Assembly (NCBI RefSeq): GCF_036030735.1
Contig: NZ_CP107928.1
Coordinates: forward strand, 992,001 to 1,056,000
Origin: Streptomyces sp. NBC_00425
GTDB lineage: Bacteria; Actinomycetota; Actinomycetes; Streptomycetales; Streptomycetaceae
Length of the DNA stretch: 64,000 bases
Reading direction: 5' to 3'
The notes under the pieces are model-generated. The model had not been told where the DNA came from. It saw only the letters and a program-made list of their open reading frames with translations, and did no database searches. Within the stretch, counting starts at the first letter, position 1. The number at the start of each line of letters is the position of its first letter. Shown here piece by piece: positions 40,759-49,936 of the stretch. The position numbers were made by a program, and so were the translations under genes.

Positions 40759-42542
40759 CAGGCGTCCTCCCCCTCCAGTGTGCCGTCGCGGTCCTGCACG
40801 GTCCCGTCCGCGCCGACGTACCAGGTGCGGTGGGCCTGGCCCGGGTAGGGCGGCACGAACCGGCGCAGTTGCCCCGCCAGCACGTCCGACGGCACCGGAT
40901 GCGCGCGGGTGGCGTTGCGCCGTCCCAGCTCGTCCTCGTCGGCGAGGACGACGACATGGGTGACCAGCGCGTCGCGCCGACGCGCCACGGCCTGGACCAG
41001 GGAACGCTGCTGCGGGTTGAGCGACGTCGCGTCCCACACGACCGTGCCGCCGGCCGCGAGCGCTCCGTCCAGGCGGTCCAGTCCCTCCCGCAGCACTTCC
41101 CCGTTGGCCTTCTGATCGGCCCGCGAGCCGCGCGCCGCACGCAGCGCGTCCAGCTCGACGCGCGCCGACACGCCGTCGAGCCGCGCCGCGAAGGCGCTCT
41201 TGCCGCTGCCGGACGGGCCCACGAGGTGCACCAGCCGGGGGAAGTCCCCGTCCCGCCAGCGCCAGGTCGACGCGACGGCCTCCTCGACGGTGCGGATCCG
41301 CCCCCGAGCGTACGTCTCCCGGGTCTCCGCCCAGCAGCGGTCCGCCGCCTCGCCGCGGATGCCGTCCCGCGCCAGCGCCGTACGCAGCCCGGACTGCAGG
41401 GGCGCGAGCGGAGCATCGACGAGCAGCCCCGCCTCCTCCGCGTGCAGCGCCGACCACTCCACCTGTTCGCGCGCCGTCCGGTCGTCCCCCGCGGCCGCCG
41501 CCGCGACGGCGTGCAGCACACCCAGGTCGGCCGCGAACGACATCCGTACGAGCCCGGCCCGCCGCTCCGCGTCGGGGTACGGCCTTTGCAGTGCGGTGTG
41601 CAGGCCCACCAGGTCGGCGACGCGCCTCGCCAGCGGCACCCCCAGGGGGCCGGCGGCCCTGCGCATCAGCGACGCCCGCGGTGTGCGATGCAGCAGTGCG
41701 GCGAGCACCCCGGCGAGAAGGGCGTCCCCGCCGCGGCCGAGCGCGGCCAGCCGCGCGCTCGTCTCGGCGGCCGCCTCCGCCTCCGCCTCAGCGGCTGCGG
41801 CTGCGTGCGCACGGGCGTCCGGGTCGCCGTCCGCGTCGCCGTGGGCGCTCCGCCCTCGCACGTACCGGGCCAGTGCCCTCGCGTCCGGGTCCGCCCCGGA
41901 CCGCACGGCCCACAGCGCGGCCCGCGCGCCGAGGCCGTTCTCCACGACGGCCGCGTGCATCCAGTGGGTGTCCGTGGTGACGTGTCCCGGCCGTACCCAC
42001 TTGGCGATCCGTCCGGCGAAGTCGTCGCGTGCGAAGCCCTCGACGGTGCGTACGACGTATCCCTCCTGCCGCCCGGTCTCCACCCGCAGGCGGCGCAGCG
42101 CGCGCTCGTCGAACACTCCCCGCCACAGCACCGGCGGCGTCGGCACGCCCAGCTCGCGCAGGAACCGCACGGTCTCGTCCCAGCCCAGACACCGGTCGTG
42201 CTCGTCCCACACGGAGAACCCGTAGAAGTAACCCTCCAGGTCGTCGTACGGGATCGAGTGCCGCGCGTACATGTTCTCCCCGCACACCCGCCAGCCCGCC
42301 GGGATCCGCGCCCCCACCCGCCCCTGCAACGCCTTGACCCACGTTCTCGACGGATGGTGCGCCGAGTCCACGGACCGCGCGTGCAGCCCGTCCGCGTACA
42401 GCGTCGTGTTCTCCCCGTCGAGTTTCTCGGTGACGACGACTTCCCGCCCGGCGAGCCCGCTCAGCCCACCGGCCCGGACATCGTCTGATGACATGCCAGG
42501 TGACCAGGGCAAATGAGGGGTTCGAGGGTAGGAGGCACGCAT
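40758..42542 (-). CDS. RNA ligase with C-terminal polynucleotide kinase domain
   Basis: 594 residues. N-terminal ~210 residues form an Rnl-type RNA ligase: motif I EKLDGEN with nucleophile Lys40, GENMYARHS and YFYGFSVWD (motif III region), QEGYVVR (motif IV) and IAKWVRP (motif V). A central ~200-residue Ala/Glu-rich helical region is not recognised. Residues ~435-594 are a P-loop kinase (VGPSGSGKS at ~442-449, [20 protein letters not shown]). By family it phosphorylates 5'-OH ends and seals 3'-OH/5'-P RNA. Start at 42542, where [12 protein letters not shown] matches the expected ligase N-terminus; a TATAGT sits 7 nt before the ATG. Coupled to the downstream gene by TGATG. Confidence 0.9.
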   Translation of the reverse strand: MRASYPRTPHLPWSPGMSSDDVRAGGLSGLAGREVVVTEKLDGENTTLYADGLHARSVDSAHHPSRTWVKALQGRVGARIPAGWRVCGENMYARHSIPYDDLEGYFYGFSVWDEHDRCLGWDETVRFLRELGVPTPPVLWRGVFDERALRRLRVETGRQEGYVVRTVEGFARDDFAGRIAKWVRPGHVTTDTHWMHAAVVENGLGARAALWAVRSGADPDARALARYVRGRSAHGDADGDPDARAHAAAAAEAEAEAAAETSARLAALGRGGDALLAGVLAALLHRTPRASLMRRAAGPLGVPLARRVADLVGLHTALQRPYPDAERRAGLVRMSFAADLGVLHAVAAAAAGDDRTAREQVEWSALHAEEAGLLVDAPLAPLQSGLRTALARDGIRGEAADRCWAETRETYARGRIRTVEEAVASTWRWRDGDFPRLVHLVGPSGSGKSAFAARLDGVSARVELDALRAARGSRADQKANGEVLREGLDRLDGALAAGGTVVWDATSLNPQQRSLVQAVARRRDALVTHVVVLADEDELGRRNATRAHPVPSDVLAGQLRRFVPPYPGQAHRTWYVGADGTVQDRDGTLEGEDA

Positions 42543-42547
42543 GCGGG

Positions 42548-42553
42548 CCACTA
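42548..42553 (-). promoter_or_regulatory. Candidate -10 of a leaderless promoter for the RNA repair operon
   Basis: TATAGT on the minus strand, 7 nt before the ligase ATG, so transcription would start at or next to the A of ATG. No ribosome site lies between. No clear -35 is visible, so an alternative sigma factor or an activator may be involved. Confidence 0.55.
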
Positions 42554-42633
42554 TAGGAGCGCCGAAACACCGCCCTCCATCGGATTTACCGGACGCCCCG
42601 TCGGCCCATCGGCAGAGGGAAGCGGCCTGCGGG

Positions 42634-43899
42634 TCATCGCGTTCCGCCGGGCGCCGCCGTGCCCAGCAGGGCGGACAGCTGCGGGGAGTACGTGGCGTGC
42701 AGGACGAGTGCCGCGCTGCCCACCACCGCCGCGTCCGTGCCGAGCCAGGACGCCTCGACCTCGACGACCCGGACATGGCGCGACAGCGGGCGGGCGGCCA
42801 GCGCGGCGGCGACCACCTCGACGTAGCGCGACTCGACGTGCTGGATGCCGTGACCGCCGAGAACGATCAGGTCGACGTCGATGAAGTTCACGATGTCGAC
42901 CGCGACGGAGGCGACGTGCTCCGCGGTCTCGTCGATGACCGCGGCGGCGACCGGGTCGCCCGCCGCCGCGGCCACCCCGATCGCGGCATGGTCGACCGAC
43001 TCGGGACGGTCGGCGAACATCCGCGCCAGCTCGCTGTCCGGGTGCGCTCCGGCGGCCAGCCTGCGGTGCACCGCGTCGACGATGGCCGTGGGGTTGACGA
43101 GCCGCTCCAGGCACCCCCGGTTGCCGCAGTAGCACTCCGGTCCCTCGGGCAGCACCGAGGAGTGCCCGAACTCTCCCGCGTTGAGTGAACCGCCCCGGTA
43201 CACCTGGTGGTTGAGGATGAGGCCGCCGCCGACGCCGGTGCCGAAGAAGAAGTAGGCGAAGTCCGCGACGCCTCGGCCCGCGCCCGACCAGCGCTCACCG
43301 ACGGCGGCGGCGGTGGCGTCGTTGTCGAGGGTGACCGGCAGGCCGGTCGCCTCGCTCAGCATGTGCTGCACCGGCACCCGGGTCCATCGGGCCAGCTGGG
43401 GCGCTCCGACGATGGCCCCCTGTCCGAGGTCGATCGGGCCGGGAGTGGCGAGGCCCAGCCCGAGGACCCTGTCGCGGGCGACGCCCGTCTCGGCCAGCAC
43501 GTCGGCGACCAGTTCCGCCATGTCCTTGACGACCTGGGCCGGCTCGATGCCGGGATGCGTGGGGCGTTTCTTGACGACGAGCGGCCGGCCCAGCAGGTCG
43601 ACCACGGTGCAGCTGAGCTCCACGGGGTCGAAGTGCAGGCCGACCGCGCTGCCCGCCTCGGCGTTGATCCGCAGGGTGGTGCGGGGCTTGCCGCCGCTGG
43701 ACACCCGGCTCGCGCCGTCCTCCCGCACGATGCCCTCGTCGAGCAGACGGCGCACGATGCCCGAGACCGTCTGCGGGGTGAGGCCGGTGTGCTGGGCGAT
43801 CTCGACGCGGCTGACGCCGTCGGCGAGCTGGATCTGGTCCAGGACGACGGCCCGGTTGTATCGCCCGACCTTCGGAAGGTTCGTTCCTGCCTGCCGCAC
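42634..43899 (-). CDS. ROK-family transcriptional regulator (XylR-like)
   Basis: 421 residues. N-terminal winged helix (SRVEIAQHTGLTPQTVSGIVRRLLDEGIVRE) joined to a ROK sugar-kinase-like domain with GLGLATPGPID, LDNDATAAAVGE, GTGVGGG and the Zn-binding CYCGNRGCLE. Such proteins repress sugar import genes and release DNA on sugar binding. It is divergent from the ChvE/Mms-type importer, its likely target. GTG start at 43899 with GAGAGAGGA upstream; the longer frame to 44262 runs into the promoter of the importer and is rejected. Confidence 0.92.
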   Translation of the reverse strand: MRQAGTNLPKVGRYNRAVVLDQIQLADGVSRVEIAQHTGLTPQTVSGIVRRLLDEGIVREDGASRVSSGGKPRTTLRINAEAGSAVGLHFDPVELSCTVVDLLGRPLVVKKRPTHPGIEPAQVVKDMAELVADVLAETGVARDRVLGLGLATPGPIDLGQGAIVGAPQLARWTRVPVQHMLSEATGLPVTLDNDATAAAVGERWSGAGRGVADFAYFFFGTGVGGGLILNHQVYRGGSLNAGEFGHSSVLPEGPECYCGNRGCLERLVNPTAIVDAVHRRLAAGAHPDSELARMFADRPESVDHAAIGVAAAAGDPVAAAVIDETAEHVASVAVDIVNFIDVDLIVLGGHGIQHVESRYVEVVAAALAARPLSRHVRVVEVEASWLGTDAAVVGSAALVLHATYSPQLSALLGTAAPGGTR

Positions 43900-43947
43900 G
43901 CACGGTCCTCTCTCGTAACCCCCCGCCAACCTATCTCCCGCGGCCCA

Positions 43948-43975
43948 TTGACTTAGTAAAACAAATGGATTTAGT
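43948..43975 (+). promoter_or_regulatory. Candidate promoter of the ChvE/Mms-type importer
   Basis: TTGACT-N16-TTTAGT in an unusually AT-rich island between the divergent ROK and importer genes. Two direct TTAGT copies lie within it and could be the ROK binding site. The transcript would carry a ~130-nt leader to the ATG at 44111. Confidence 0.6.
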
Positions 43976-44110
43976 GTCCGGACCCGCAGACGAAATCTCG
44001 GACACGACGGCACAGGGCAGTGCCATCGGAGGCAAGTTGATGTCCAAGCAATGCCGCAGGCCCGAAGGCTCGGGAACGCGACGCGTTCCCCGCGGTGGGG
44101 AGCAGCGCAC

Positions 44111-45661
44111 ATGACGCCCACCGCCCCGAACCTGCTGGAGATGCGGTCGATCACCAAGACCTTTCCCGGCGTCACCGCGCTCGCCGATGTCAGCCTCGCC
44201 GTGCGGAAGGGTGAGATCCACGCGATCTGCGGCGAGAACGGCGCCGGCAAGTCCACGCTCATGAAGGTGCTCAGCGGTGTGCACCCGCACGGCAGTTACA
44301 CAGGCGACGTCGTCTACCGCGGAGAGCGGGTCCGGTTCCACGACATCCGGTCCAGCGAACAGGCCGGCATCGTGATCATTCACCAGGAACTGGCCCTGGT
44401 GCCCGGCATGTCGATCACCGAGAACCTCTTCCTCGGCAACGAACCGCGCCGCCGCGCGGGCATCGACTGGAAGGCGGCCCGGCGCCGCGCCCTGGAGCTG
44501 CTCGAACAGGTCGGGCTCCGCGAGGACCCCGACACCCTGATCGGCGACATCGGCGTCGGCAAGCAGCAACTCGTCGAGATCGCCAAGGCGTTCGCGAAGG
44601 ACGTCAGGCTGCTGATCCTCGACGAGCCGACCGCGGCCCTCAACGAGGACGACTCCCGGCACCTGCTGGACCTGTTGCGCGGCTTCCGCGAGCAGGGCGT
44701 CACCTCGATCATCATCTCGCACAAGCTGAACGAGATCGAGGCGGTCGCCGACACCATCACGATCCTGCGCGACGGCCGCACCATCGAGAGCCTCGACGTG
44801 AAGGCCGACGGCGTCGACGAGGACCGCATCGTGCGCGGCATGGTCGGGCGAGAGCTCGACAGCCGCTTCCCCGATCGCACTCCCGACATCGGCGAGGTCT
44901 TCTTCGAGGTCCGCGACTGGACGGTGCGGCACCCCGGTTCGGACGACCGGCTGGTGTGCAAGGGCTCGACGTTCCACGTCCGCCGCGGCGAGATCGTCGG
45001 GTTCGCGGGGCTCATGGGCGCGGGTCGCACCGAACTCGCGATGAGTCTCTTCGGCCGGTCCTACGGCACCTGGCTGTCCGGTCGGGTCTTCAAGGACGGC
45101 GAGGAGATCCGGCTGAAGACGGTCTCCGACGCCATCCGGCACGGTCTCGCCTACGTCAGCGAGGACCGCAAGTCGATCGGACTCAATCTCCTGGACGACA
45201 TCAAGACGTCGACGGTGTCGGCCAAACTGTCCAAGATCGCCCGGCGCCGTGTCATCGACCGGGTGCGCGAGCACCACGTCGCCGAGGAGTACCGCCGGAG
45301 TCTGCGGATCAAGACGCCCGGCGTCGACGAGGGCGTCGTGAAGCTCTCCGGCGGCAACCAGCAGAAGGTCGTGCTGGCGAAGTGGATGTTCACCGATCCG
45401 GACCTGCTGATCCTCGACGAGCCCACCCGGGGCATCGACGTGGGCGCCAAGTTCGAGATCTACGGGATCATCCAGCGGCTCGTCGCCCAGGGCAAAGGGG
45501 TCGTCGTCATCTCCTCCGAACTGCCCGAGCTGATCGGTCTGTGCGACCGCGTCTACACGGTGTTCGAGGGCGCCGTCACCGGCGATGTGGCGCGCGCCGA
45601 CGCCGATCCCGAACTCCTGATGAAGAAGATGACCGCTACCAAGAAGAGCGCCACGCCATGA
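44111..45661 (+). CDS. mmsA: Multiple-monosaccharide ABC transporter ATP-binding protein (GguA/MmsA type)
   Basis: 516 residues with two nucleotide-binding domains. The first has a full Walker [10 protein letters not shown], Walker [12 protein letters not shown], and IISHKLNE; its signature region reads [14 protein letters not shown]. The second has GLMGAGRTE (degenerate Walker A), [14 protein letters not shown] and [14 protein letters not shown]. This two-domain layout is typical of ribose/xylose/ChvE-type importers. ATG at 44111 preceded by GGTGGGGAG; the reading frame also extends upstream to 44051 without conservation. The stop overlaps the permease start by 4 bp. Confidence 0.93.
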   Translation: MTPTAPNLLEMRSITKTFPGVTALADVSLAVRKGEIHAICGENGAGKSTLMKVLSGVHPHGSYTGDVVYRGERVRFHDIRSSEQAGIVIIHQELALVPGMSITENLFLGNEPRRRAGIDWKAARRRALELLEQVGLREDPDTLIGDIGVGKQQLVEIAKAFAKDVRLLILDEPTAALNEDDSRHLLDLLRGFREQGVTSIIISHKLNEIEAVADTITILRDGRTIESLDVKADGVDEDRIVRGMVGRELDSRFPDRTPDIGEVFFEVRDWTVRHPGSDDRLVCKGSTFHVRRGEIVGFAGLMGAGRTELAMSLFGRSYGTWLSGRVFKDGEEIRLKTVSDAIRHGLAYVSEDRKSIGLNLLDDIKTSTVSAKLSKIARRRVIDRVREHHVAEEYRRSLRIKTPGVDEGVVKLSGGNQQKVVLAKWMFTDPDLLILDEPTRGIDVGAKFEIYGIIQRLVAQGKGVVVISSELPELIGLCDRVYTVFEGAVTGDVARADADPELLMKKMTATKKSATP

Positions 45662-46998
45662 GCCGTATGACCGACCTGCAGAAGAATCTCTTCGGGGGCA
45701 CGACCTCCAACGCCCGCCAGTTCGGCATGATCTCCACCCTGGTGGCGATCGTCCTGCTGTTCCAGATCTGGACCGACGGCCTCACGCTGACCTCCGGCAA
45801 CCTCATCGCGGTCGTCAGCCAGTACTCCTACATCCTGATCCTGGCCATCGGCATGCTGATGGTGATCGTCGCCGGGCACATCGACCTGTCGGTCGGCTCC
45901 GTCGCCGCGTTCACCGGCATCGTCGTCGCCAAGGCGATGCAGGAGTACGACCTGCCGTGGCCCGTCGGCATACTGCTCGGCCTGCTCGTGGGCGCGGCGA
46001 TCGGCGCCTGGCAGGGCTTCTGGGTCGCCTACGTCGGCGTGCCCGCCTTCATCGTGACCCTCGCCGGGATGCTGCTGTTCCGCGGCGGCAACCAGTACAT
46101 CGGCAACGCCGACACGGTTCCGGTGCCCGTGGGCTTCCGCAGGATCGGCGCGGGCTTCCTGCCCGAGGTCGGTCCGGACACCGGCTACAACAACCTGACC
46201 CTGCTGCTCGGTCTCGCCGCCTGCGCAGGTGTGGTGTGGCGGGAGTGGACGGCGCGCCGCACCCGCCGTGAGATGGGGGCCGACCCGGCGCCGCTGTGGA
46301 TCGCCGGCATCCGTCTGGCCGTGATGATCGGCGTCATCGTGTTCGCGACGCTGCGCTTCGCCGGCGGCCGGATCGGCACCAGCCTGCCGATCTCCGGCAT
46401 CATCCTGATCGTCCTGGTCCTCGCCTACTCGCACTACACCCGCAACACCATCGGCGGCCGGCACATCTACGCCGTCGGCGGCAACGCGCGCGCGGCCGAG
46501 CTGTCCGGCGTGAAGCTCAAGCGGGTCAACTTCCTCGTCATGACGAACATGTCGGTGCTGGCCGCCCTCGCCGGCATGATCTTCGTGGCCCGCTCCGCGG
46601 CCTCCGGACCGCAGGACGGCCTGAGCTGGGAGCTGGACGCCATCGCGGCCGTGTTCATCGGCGGCGCGGCGGTCTCCGGAGGCCTGGGCACCGTCAGCGG
46701 CTCGATCGTCGGCGGTCTGGTCATGGCCCTGCTCAACAACGGCCTTCAACTCGAAGGCGTGGGCTCCGACATGGTCCAGATCATCAAGGGACTCGTCCTC
46801 CTGCTCGCCGTCGCCTTCGACGTCTACAACAAGAGCCGGGGACGCTTCTCGATCGTCGCAACCCTGATGCGCCCCTTCCGGCCGGACTCCCCGGCCGCGG
46901 CGACGGTCCCGCCGGCGCGGGCCTCCGACGCCGCCGCCGGAAGCGACACCGACACCGACTCGGGAACCGACACCGGCAAGACCAAGATCGCGGGCTGA
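45658..46998 (+). CDS. mmsB: Multiple-monosaccharide ABC transporter permease (GguB/MmsB type)
   Basis: 446 residues with ~10 hydrophobic segments ([92 protein letters not shown]). It is longer than RbsC-type permeases because of a central insert ([30 protein letters not shown]), typical of the MmsB/xylose group. The C-terminal ~40 residues are Ala/Asp/Thr-rich and cytoplasmic. Overlaps the ATPase stop by 4 bp (ATGA). Confidence 0.93.
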   Translation: MSRMTDLQKNLFGGTTSNARQFGMISTLVAIVLLFQIWTDGLTLTSGNLIAVVSQYSYILILAIGMLMVIVAGHIDLSVGSVAAFTGIVVAKAMQEYDLPWPVGILLGLLVGAAIGAWQGFWVAYVGVPAFIVTLAGMLLFRGGNQYIGNADTVPVPVGFRRIGAGFLPEVGPDTGYNNLTLLLGLAACAGVVWREWTARRTRREMGADPAPLWIAGIRLAVMIGVIVFATLRFAGGRIGTSLPISGIILIVLVLAYSHYTRNTIGGRHIYAVGGNARAAELSGVKLKRVNFLVMTNMSVLAALAGMIFVARSAASGPQDGLSWELDAIAAVFIGGAAVSGGLGTVSGSIVGGLVMALLNNGLQLEGVGSDMVQIIKGLVLLLAVAFDVYNKSRGRFSIVATLMRPFRPDSPAAATVPPARASDAAAGSDTDTDSGTDTGKTKIAG

Positions 46999-47151
46999 CC
47001 CGCAGGGTCCGCCCGGTCCCGGCCGCGCCCGGCGGCACACACCCATCCCCCGCACAACCACCCCGCCAGGCCGGCACCCCGACGACCAGGCGTCAACCGT
47101 CCGGCAGTACCGGTCCGGCCAACAGCACCGCACGAAGGGTTCGACTCCACC

Positions 47152-48261
47152 ATGCGCTCACTCGTCATCAGAAGCATCGCCGCCGTCGGCGCCGCCGCAC
47201 TGCTCACCCTGGGCACGGCCTGCTCCAACGAACGCGAGGGTTCCACCGGCAGCGACAGCGCCGACGGCAAGGGCTTCGCGAAGGACTCCCTGATCGGCAT
47301 CGCCCTGCCCGCCAAGACCTCGGAGAACTGGGTCCTCGCGGGCGACCTGTTCACGGGCGGCCTCAAGGACGCCGGTTTCAAGGCCGACGTCCAGTACGCG
47401 GGCGCCTCGACCACCGTCGCCGACCAGCAGGCGCAGATCTCCTCCATGGTCACCAAGGGCGCGAAGGTCATCGTCATCGGCGCGACCGACGCCTCGCAGC
47501 TCGCCACGCAGGTGCAGCAGGCCAAGCAGGAGGGCGCCACCGTCATCGCCTACGACCGGCTCATCACCAACACCCCCGACGTCGACTACTACATCGCCTT
47601 CGACAACTTCAAGGTCGGCAAGCTCCAGGGCCAGGCGCTCGTCGACGGCATGAAGGCGAAGAAGCCGAAGGGGCCCTGGACCGTCGAGCTGTTCTCCGGA
47701 TCTCCCGACGACAACAACTCGAAGGTGTTCTTCGACGGCGCGATGGAGGTGCTCAAGCCCTTGATCGACAAGGGTGACATCGTTGTCGGCTCGGGACAGA
47801 CCGACATCAAGCAGACCGCGACCCAGGGCTGGAAGGCGGAGAACGCGCAGCAGCGCATGGACTCGCTGCTCACCTCGGCGTACGGCGGCAAGAAGACCCT
47901 CGACGGCGTCCTCTCCCCCAACGACACCCTCGCCCGCGCGATCCTCACCTCGGTGAAGGGCGCCGGCAAGGCGGTCCCCGTCGTCACCGGCCAGGACTCC
48001 GAGGTCGAGTCGGTCAAGTCGATCATGGCCGGTGAGCAGTACTCGACCATCAACAAGGACACCCGCAAGCTGGTCGCGGCGACCGTCGACATGGTCAAGG
48101 CCCTGCAGAAGGGCGGCAAGCCGACCATCAACGACACCAAGTCGTACGACAACGGCGTCAAGGTCGTCCCGTCGTACCTCCTGCCGCCGGTGATCGTGAC
48201 GAAGCAGAACGCGGCCGAGGCCTACGCCGGCGACCCCAAGCTGTCGCCGCTCACCAAGTAG
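47152..48261 (+). CDS. chvE: Sugar-binding lipoprotein, ChvE type
   Basis: 369 residues. Lipobox LGTACSNER; binding-protein fold of the ChvE/xylose group: GIALPAKTSENWVLAGDLF, VQYAGASTTVADQQAQISSMV, VIGATDASQLATQVQQAK, AYDRLITNTPDVDYYIAFDN, and a C-terminal PPVIVTKQNAAEAYAGDP. It catches the monosaccharide for the ATPase/permease pair encoded upstream, an order (ATPase, permease, binding protein) that is the reverse of the FrcBCA-like operon. ATG at 47152, 153 bp after the permease. A perfect terminator follows. Confidence 0.92.
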   Translation: MRSLVIRSIAAVGAAALLTLGTACSNEREGSTGSDSADGKGFAKDSLIGIALPAKTSENWVLAGDLFTGGLKDAGFKADVQYAGASTTVADQQAQISSMVTKGAKVIVIGATDASQLATQVQQAKQEGATVIAYDRLITNTPDVDYYIAFDNFKVGKLQGQALVDGMKAKKPKGPWTVELFSGSPDDNNSKVFFDGAMEVLKPLIDKGDIVVGSGQTDIKQTATQGWKAENAQQRMDSLLTSAYGGKKTLDGVLSPNDTLARAILTSVKGAGKAVPVVTGQDSEVESVKSIMAGEQYSTINKDTRKLVAATVDMVKALQKGGKPTINDTKSYDNGVKVVPSYLLPPVIVTKQNAAEAYAGDPKLSPLTK

Positions 48262-48274
48262 CGCCGGCCACCGC

Positions 48275-48312
48275 GTCCGCCCGCCCCGGAAGGCTCTGCG
48301 GGGCGGGCGGAC
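48275..48312. terminator. Hairpin terminator of the importer operon
   Basis: Perfect 14-bp stem (GTCCGCCCGCCCCG at 48275-48288 and its complement at 48299-48312) with a 10-nt loop between the convergent sugar-binding protein and amidohydrolase genes. Confidence 0.88.
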
Positions 48313-48318
48313 GGGCTT

Positions 48319-49233
48319 TCACACGGTGAACAGGCGGGCCGCGTTGTCGTGGCACACCGCCCGCAGCCACTCGTCGCCGAGATCCAGGCGTTCCAGGGCG
48401 TGCAGCTGGTGGAGGTAGCGGTACGGGATGCTGGGGAAGTCGGTGCCGAGCAGGATCCGGTCGCCGAGCGCGGCCAGCCGGGGCAGGGCCCGGCGGGGAA
48501 ACGGGCTGAGCTCCTCGGCGAAGTCGGTGAACGTCATCGTCGTGTCGAGCCGCACCTCCTCGTACCGCTCCGCCAGATCGAGGAAGTCCTCGTACTCGGG
48601 CATCCCCATGTGGGCGACGATCAGCCGCAGCCGGGGATGCCGCTCCAGCACCCGCGCGATCGGTTCGGGTCCGGTGTGCTTGCCGGGCGCGGGCCCGGAG
48701 CCGCAGTGGATCACCACGGGAACCCCGGCCTCGGCCAGCAACGCCCAGACGGGCCGCAGGAGTTCGTCCGTCGGGTCGTACGCTCCGACCTGCACGTGCG
48801 CCTTGAAGACGCGGGCGCCCGCCTCGACGGCCACCCGGACGTACGCCTCGACGCCCGGCTCCGGGTAGAGCGTGGACGTGTGCAGACAGTCGGGGGTGCG
48901 GCGGGCGAACTCGGCCGCCCAGCCGTTCAGCCACGAGGCCATGCCGGGCTTGTGGGGGTAGAGCATCGCGGTGAAAGCCCGCACGCCGAACTGCCGGAGC
49001 AGGGCCGTCCGTTCCTCCTCGTCCCGCCGGTAGGTGATGGGCCATTCGAGCCCGCCCGTCAGCGGCCCGACCCCGTCGAAGTAGTCCCACACCTTGCGCA
49101 GGACGCGCTCGGGCATGAAGTGCGTGTGCACGTCGACCAGCCCGGGCAGGCCGAGCCGTCCCCAGAAGCGGCGGATCTCACCGGCCTCGTCGCCGAGCGG
49201 CACGCCACTCCTGGCACCTCGATGATCGTTCAT
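48319..49233 (-). CDS. Amidohydrolase family (TIM-barrel metal hydrolase)
   Basis: 304 residues. Metal-binding pattern of the COG2159-type amidohydrolases: VDVHTHFMP near residue 35, VVIHCGSG, VAHMGMPEYEDF, and LLGTDFPSIPYRY with the catalytic Asp near residue 265; FKAHVQVGAYDP holds the conserved central Lys region. Members are hydrolases or decarboxylases of aromatic and related substrates; the substrate here is unknown. Start at the ATG at 49233 (weak ribosome site); an in-frame ATG at 49299 has an AGGTGACGG leader and is a fair alternative. Confidence 0.88.
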   Translation of the reverse strand: MNDHRGARSGVPLGDEAGEIRRFWGRLGLPGLVDVHTHFMPERVLRKVWDYFDGVGPLTGGLEWPITYRRDEEERTALLRQFGVRAFTAMLYPHKPGMASWLNGWAAEFARRTPDCLHTSTLYPEPGVEAYVRVAVEAGARVFKAHVQVGAYDPTDELLRPVWALLAEAGVPVVIHCGSGPAPGKHTGPEPIARVLERHPRLRLIVAHMGMPEYEDFLDLAERYEEVRLDTTMTFTDFAEELSPFPRRALPRLAALGDRILLGTDFPSIPYRYLHQLHALERLDLGDEWLRAVCHDNAARLFTV

Positions 49234-49333
49234 GTCGCCCACGATCGACCCGGGTGCGGCCGCCGGTCCACTCCTTCGCGCGAGCGACCCGTGAGGCATC
49301 CGTCACCTGCGGCGCATCGGAGGCGGGGACCGC

Positions 49334-49834
49334 TCACACGGCGCGCTGCATGCACACCAGCCGGTCCCGCTCGTCCCAGGACTCGGTGACGGCGAAGCCG
49401 AACCGTTCGTACAGGGCGACGGCCCCGGTCCGCCAAGCCCACACCGACAGCCTCAGGACGCCCACGCCGTTGTCCGCGGCATGCGCGAGCGCCGCACGGA
49501 GCAGGGCGGACGCGACGCCCCGGCCCCGGACCGCCGGGTCCGTCCAGAGTCTCTTGATCTCGGACCGCCCGTCGGCGGGGGCGGTCACCACCAGGCAGCC
49601 CACCGTGGCGTCCCCGATCAGCGCCACGAGCACGACATCGTCGGCGAACACCGTCCGCGGGTCCGCGATCTCCCTGCGGTAGCGCTCGGGCAACGCGTCC
49701 ACGCCGGCGACGGCCGCACCCTTCTCCGCCTCCGTACGCAGGTGGTAGGCGGCGAGCAGCGCGGCCGGCCCGTCGTCCGCGGGACGGGTCCGGCCGGGCC
49801 AGCGGACGACGGAAACCTCGCGCCGATCAGTCAT
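49334..49834 (-). CDS. GNAT-family N-acetyltransferase
   Basis: 166 residues. Acetyl-CoA-binding motif A: EIKRLWTDPAVRGRGVASALLRAALAHAADNGV, followed by VLRLSVWAWRTGAVALYERFGFAV (motif B) and a C-terminal strand. Single-domain acetyltransferase; the acceptor is unknown. ATG at 49834 chosen; a start six codons upstream is possible. No clear operon partner; the amidohydrolase starts 100 bp downstream on the same strand. Confidence 0.9.
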   Translation of the reverse strand: MTDRREVSVVRWPGRTRPADDGPAALLAAYHLRTEAEKGAAVAGVDALPERYRREIADPRTVFADDVVLVALIGDATVGCLVVTAPADGRSEIKRLWTDPAVRGRGVASALLRAALAHAADNGVGVLRLSVWAWRTGAVALYERFGFAVTESWDERDRLVCMQRAV

Positions 49835-49936
49835 GGAGTCAGCATCACACAACGGCAGCCGGGTACGTCCGCGGCCCCCGCGGCCCGGTCGCGGACCCGC
49901 CCTGTCCGCCGCGCCGCCGCCTCGGGCCGGGCCCCT

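Noticed and set aside
37813..41457. A 1214-residue version of the multidomain RNA repair protein
   Set aside because: The extra ~230 N-terminal residues are the ligase gene read out of frame; DUF504 begins at the ATG at 40758, which overlaps the ligase stop.
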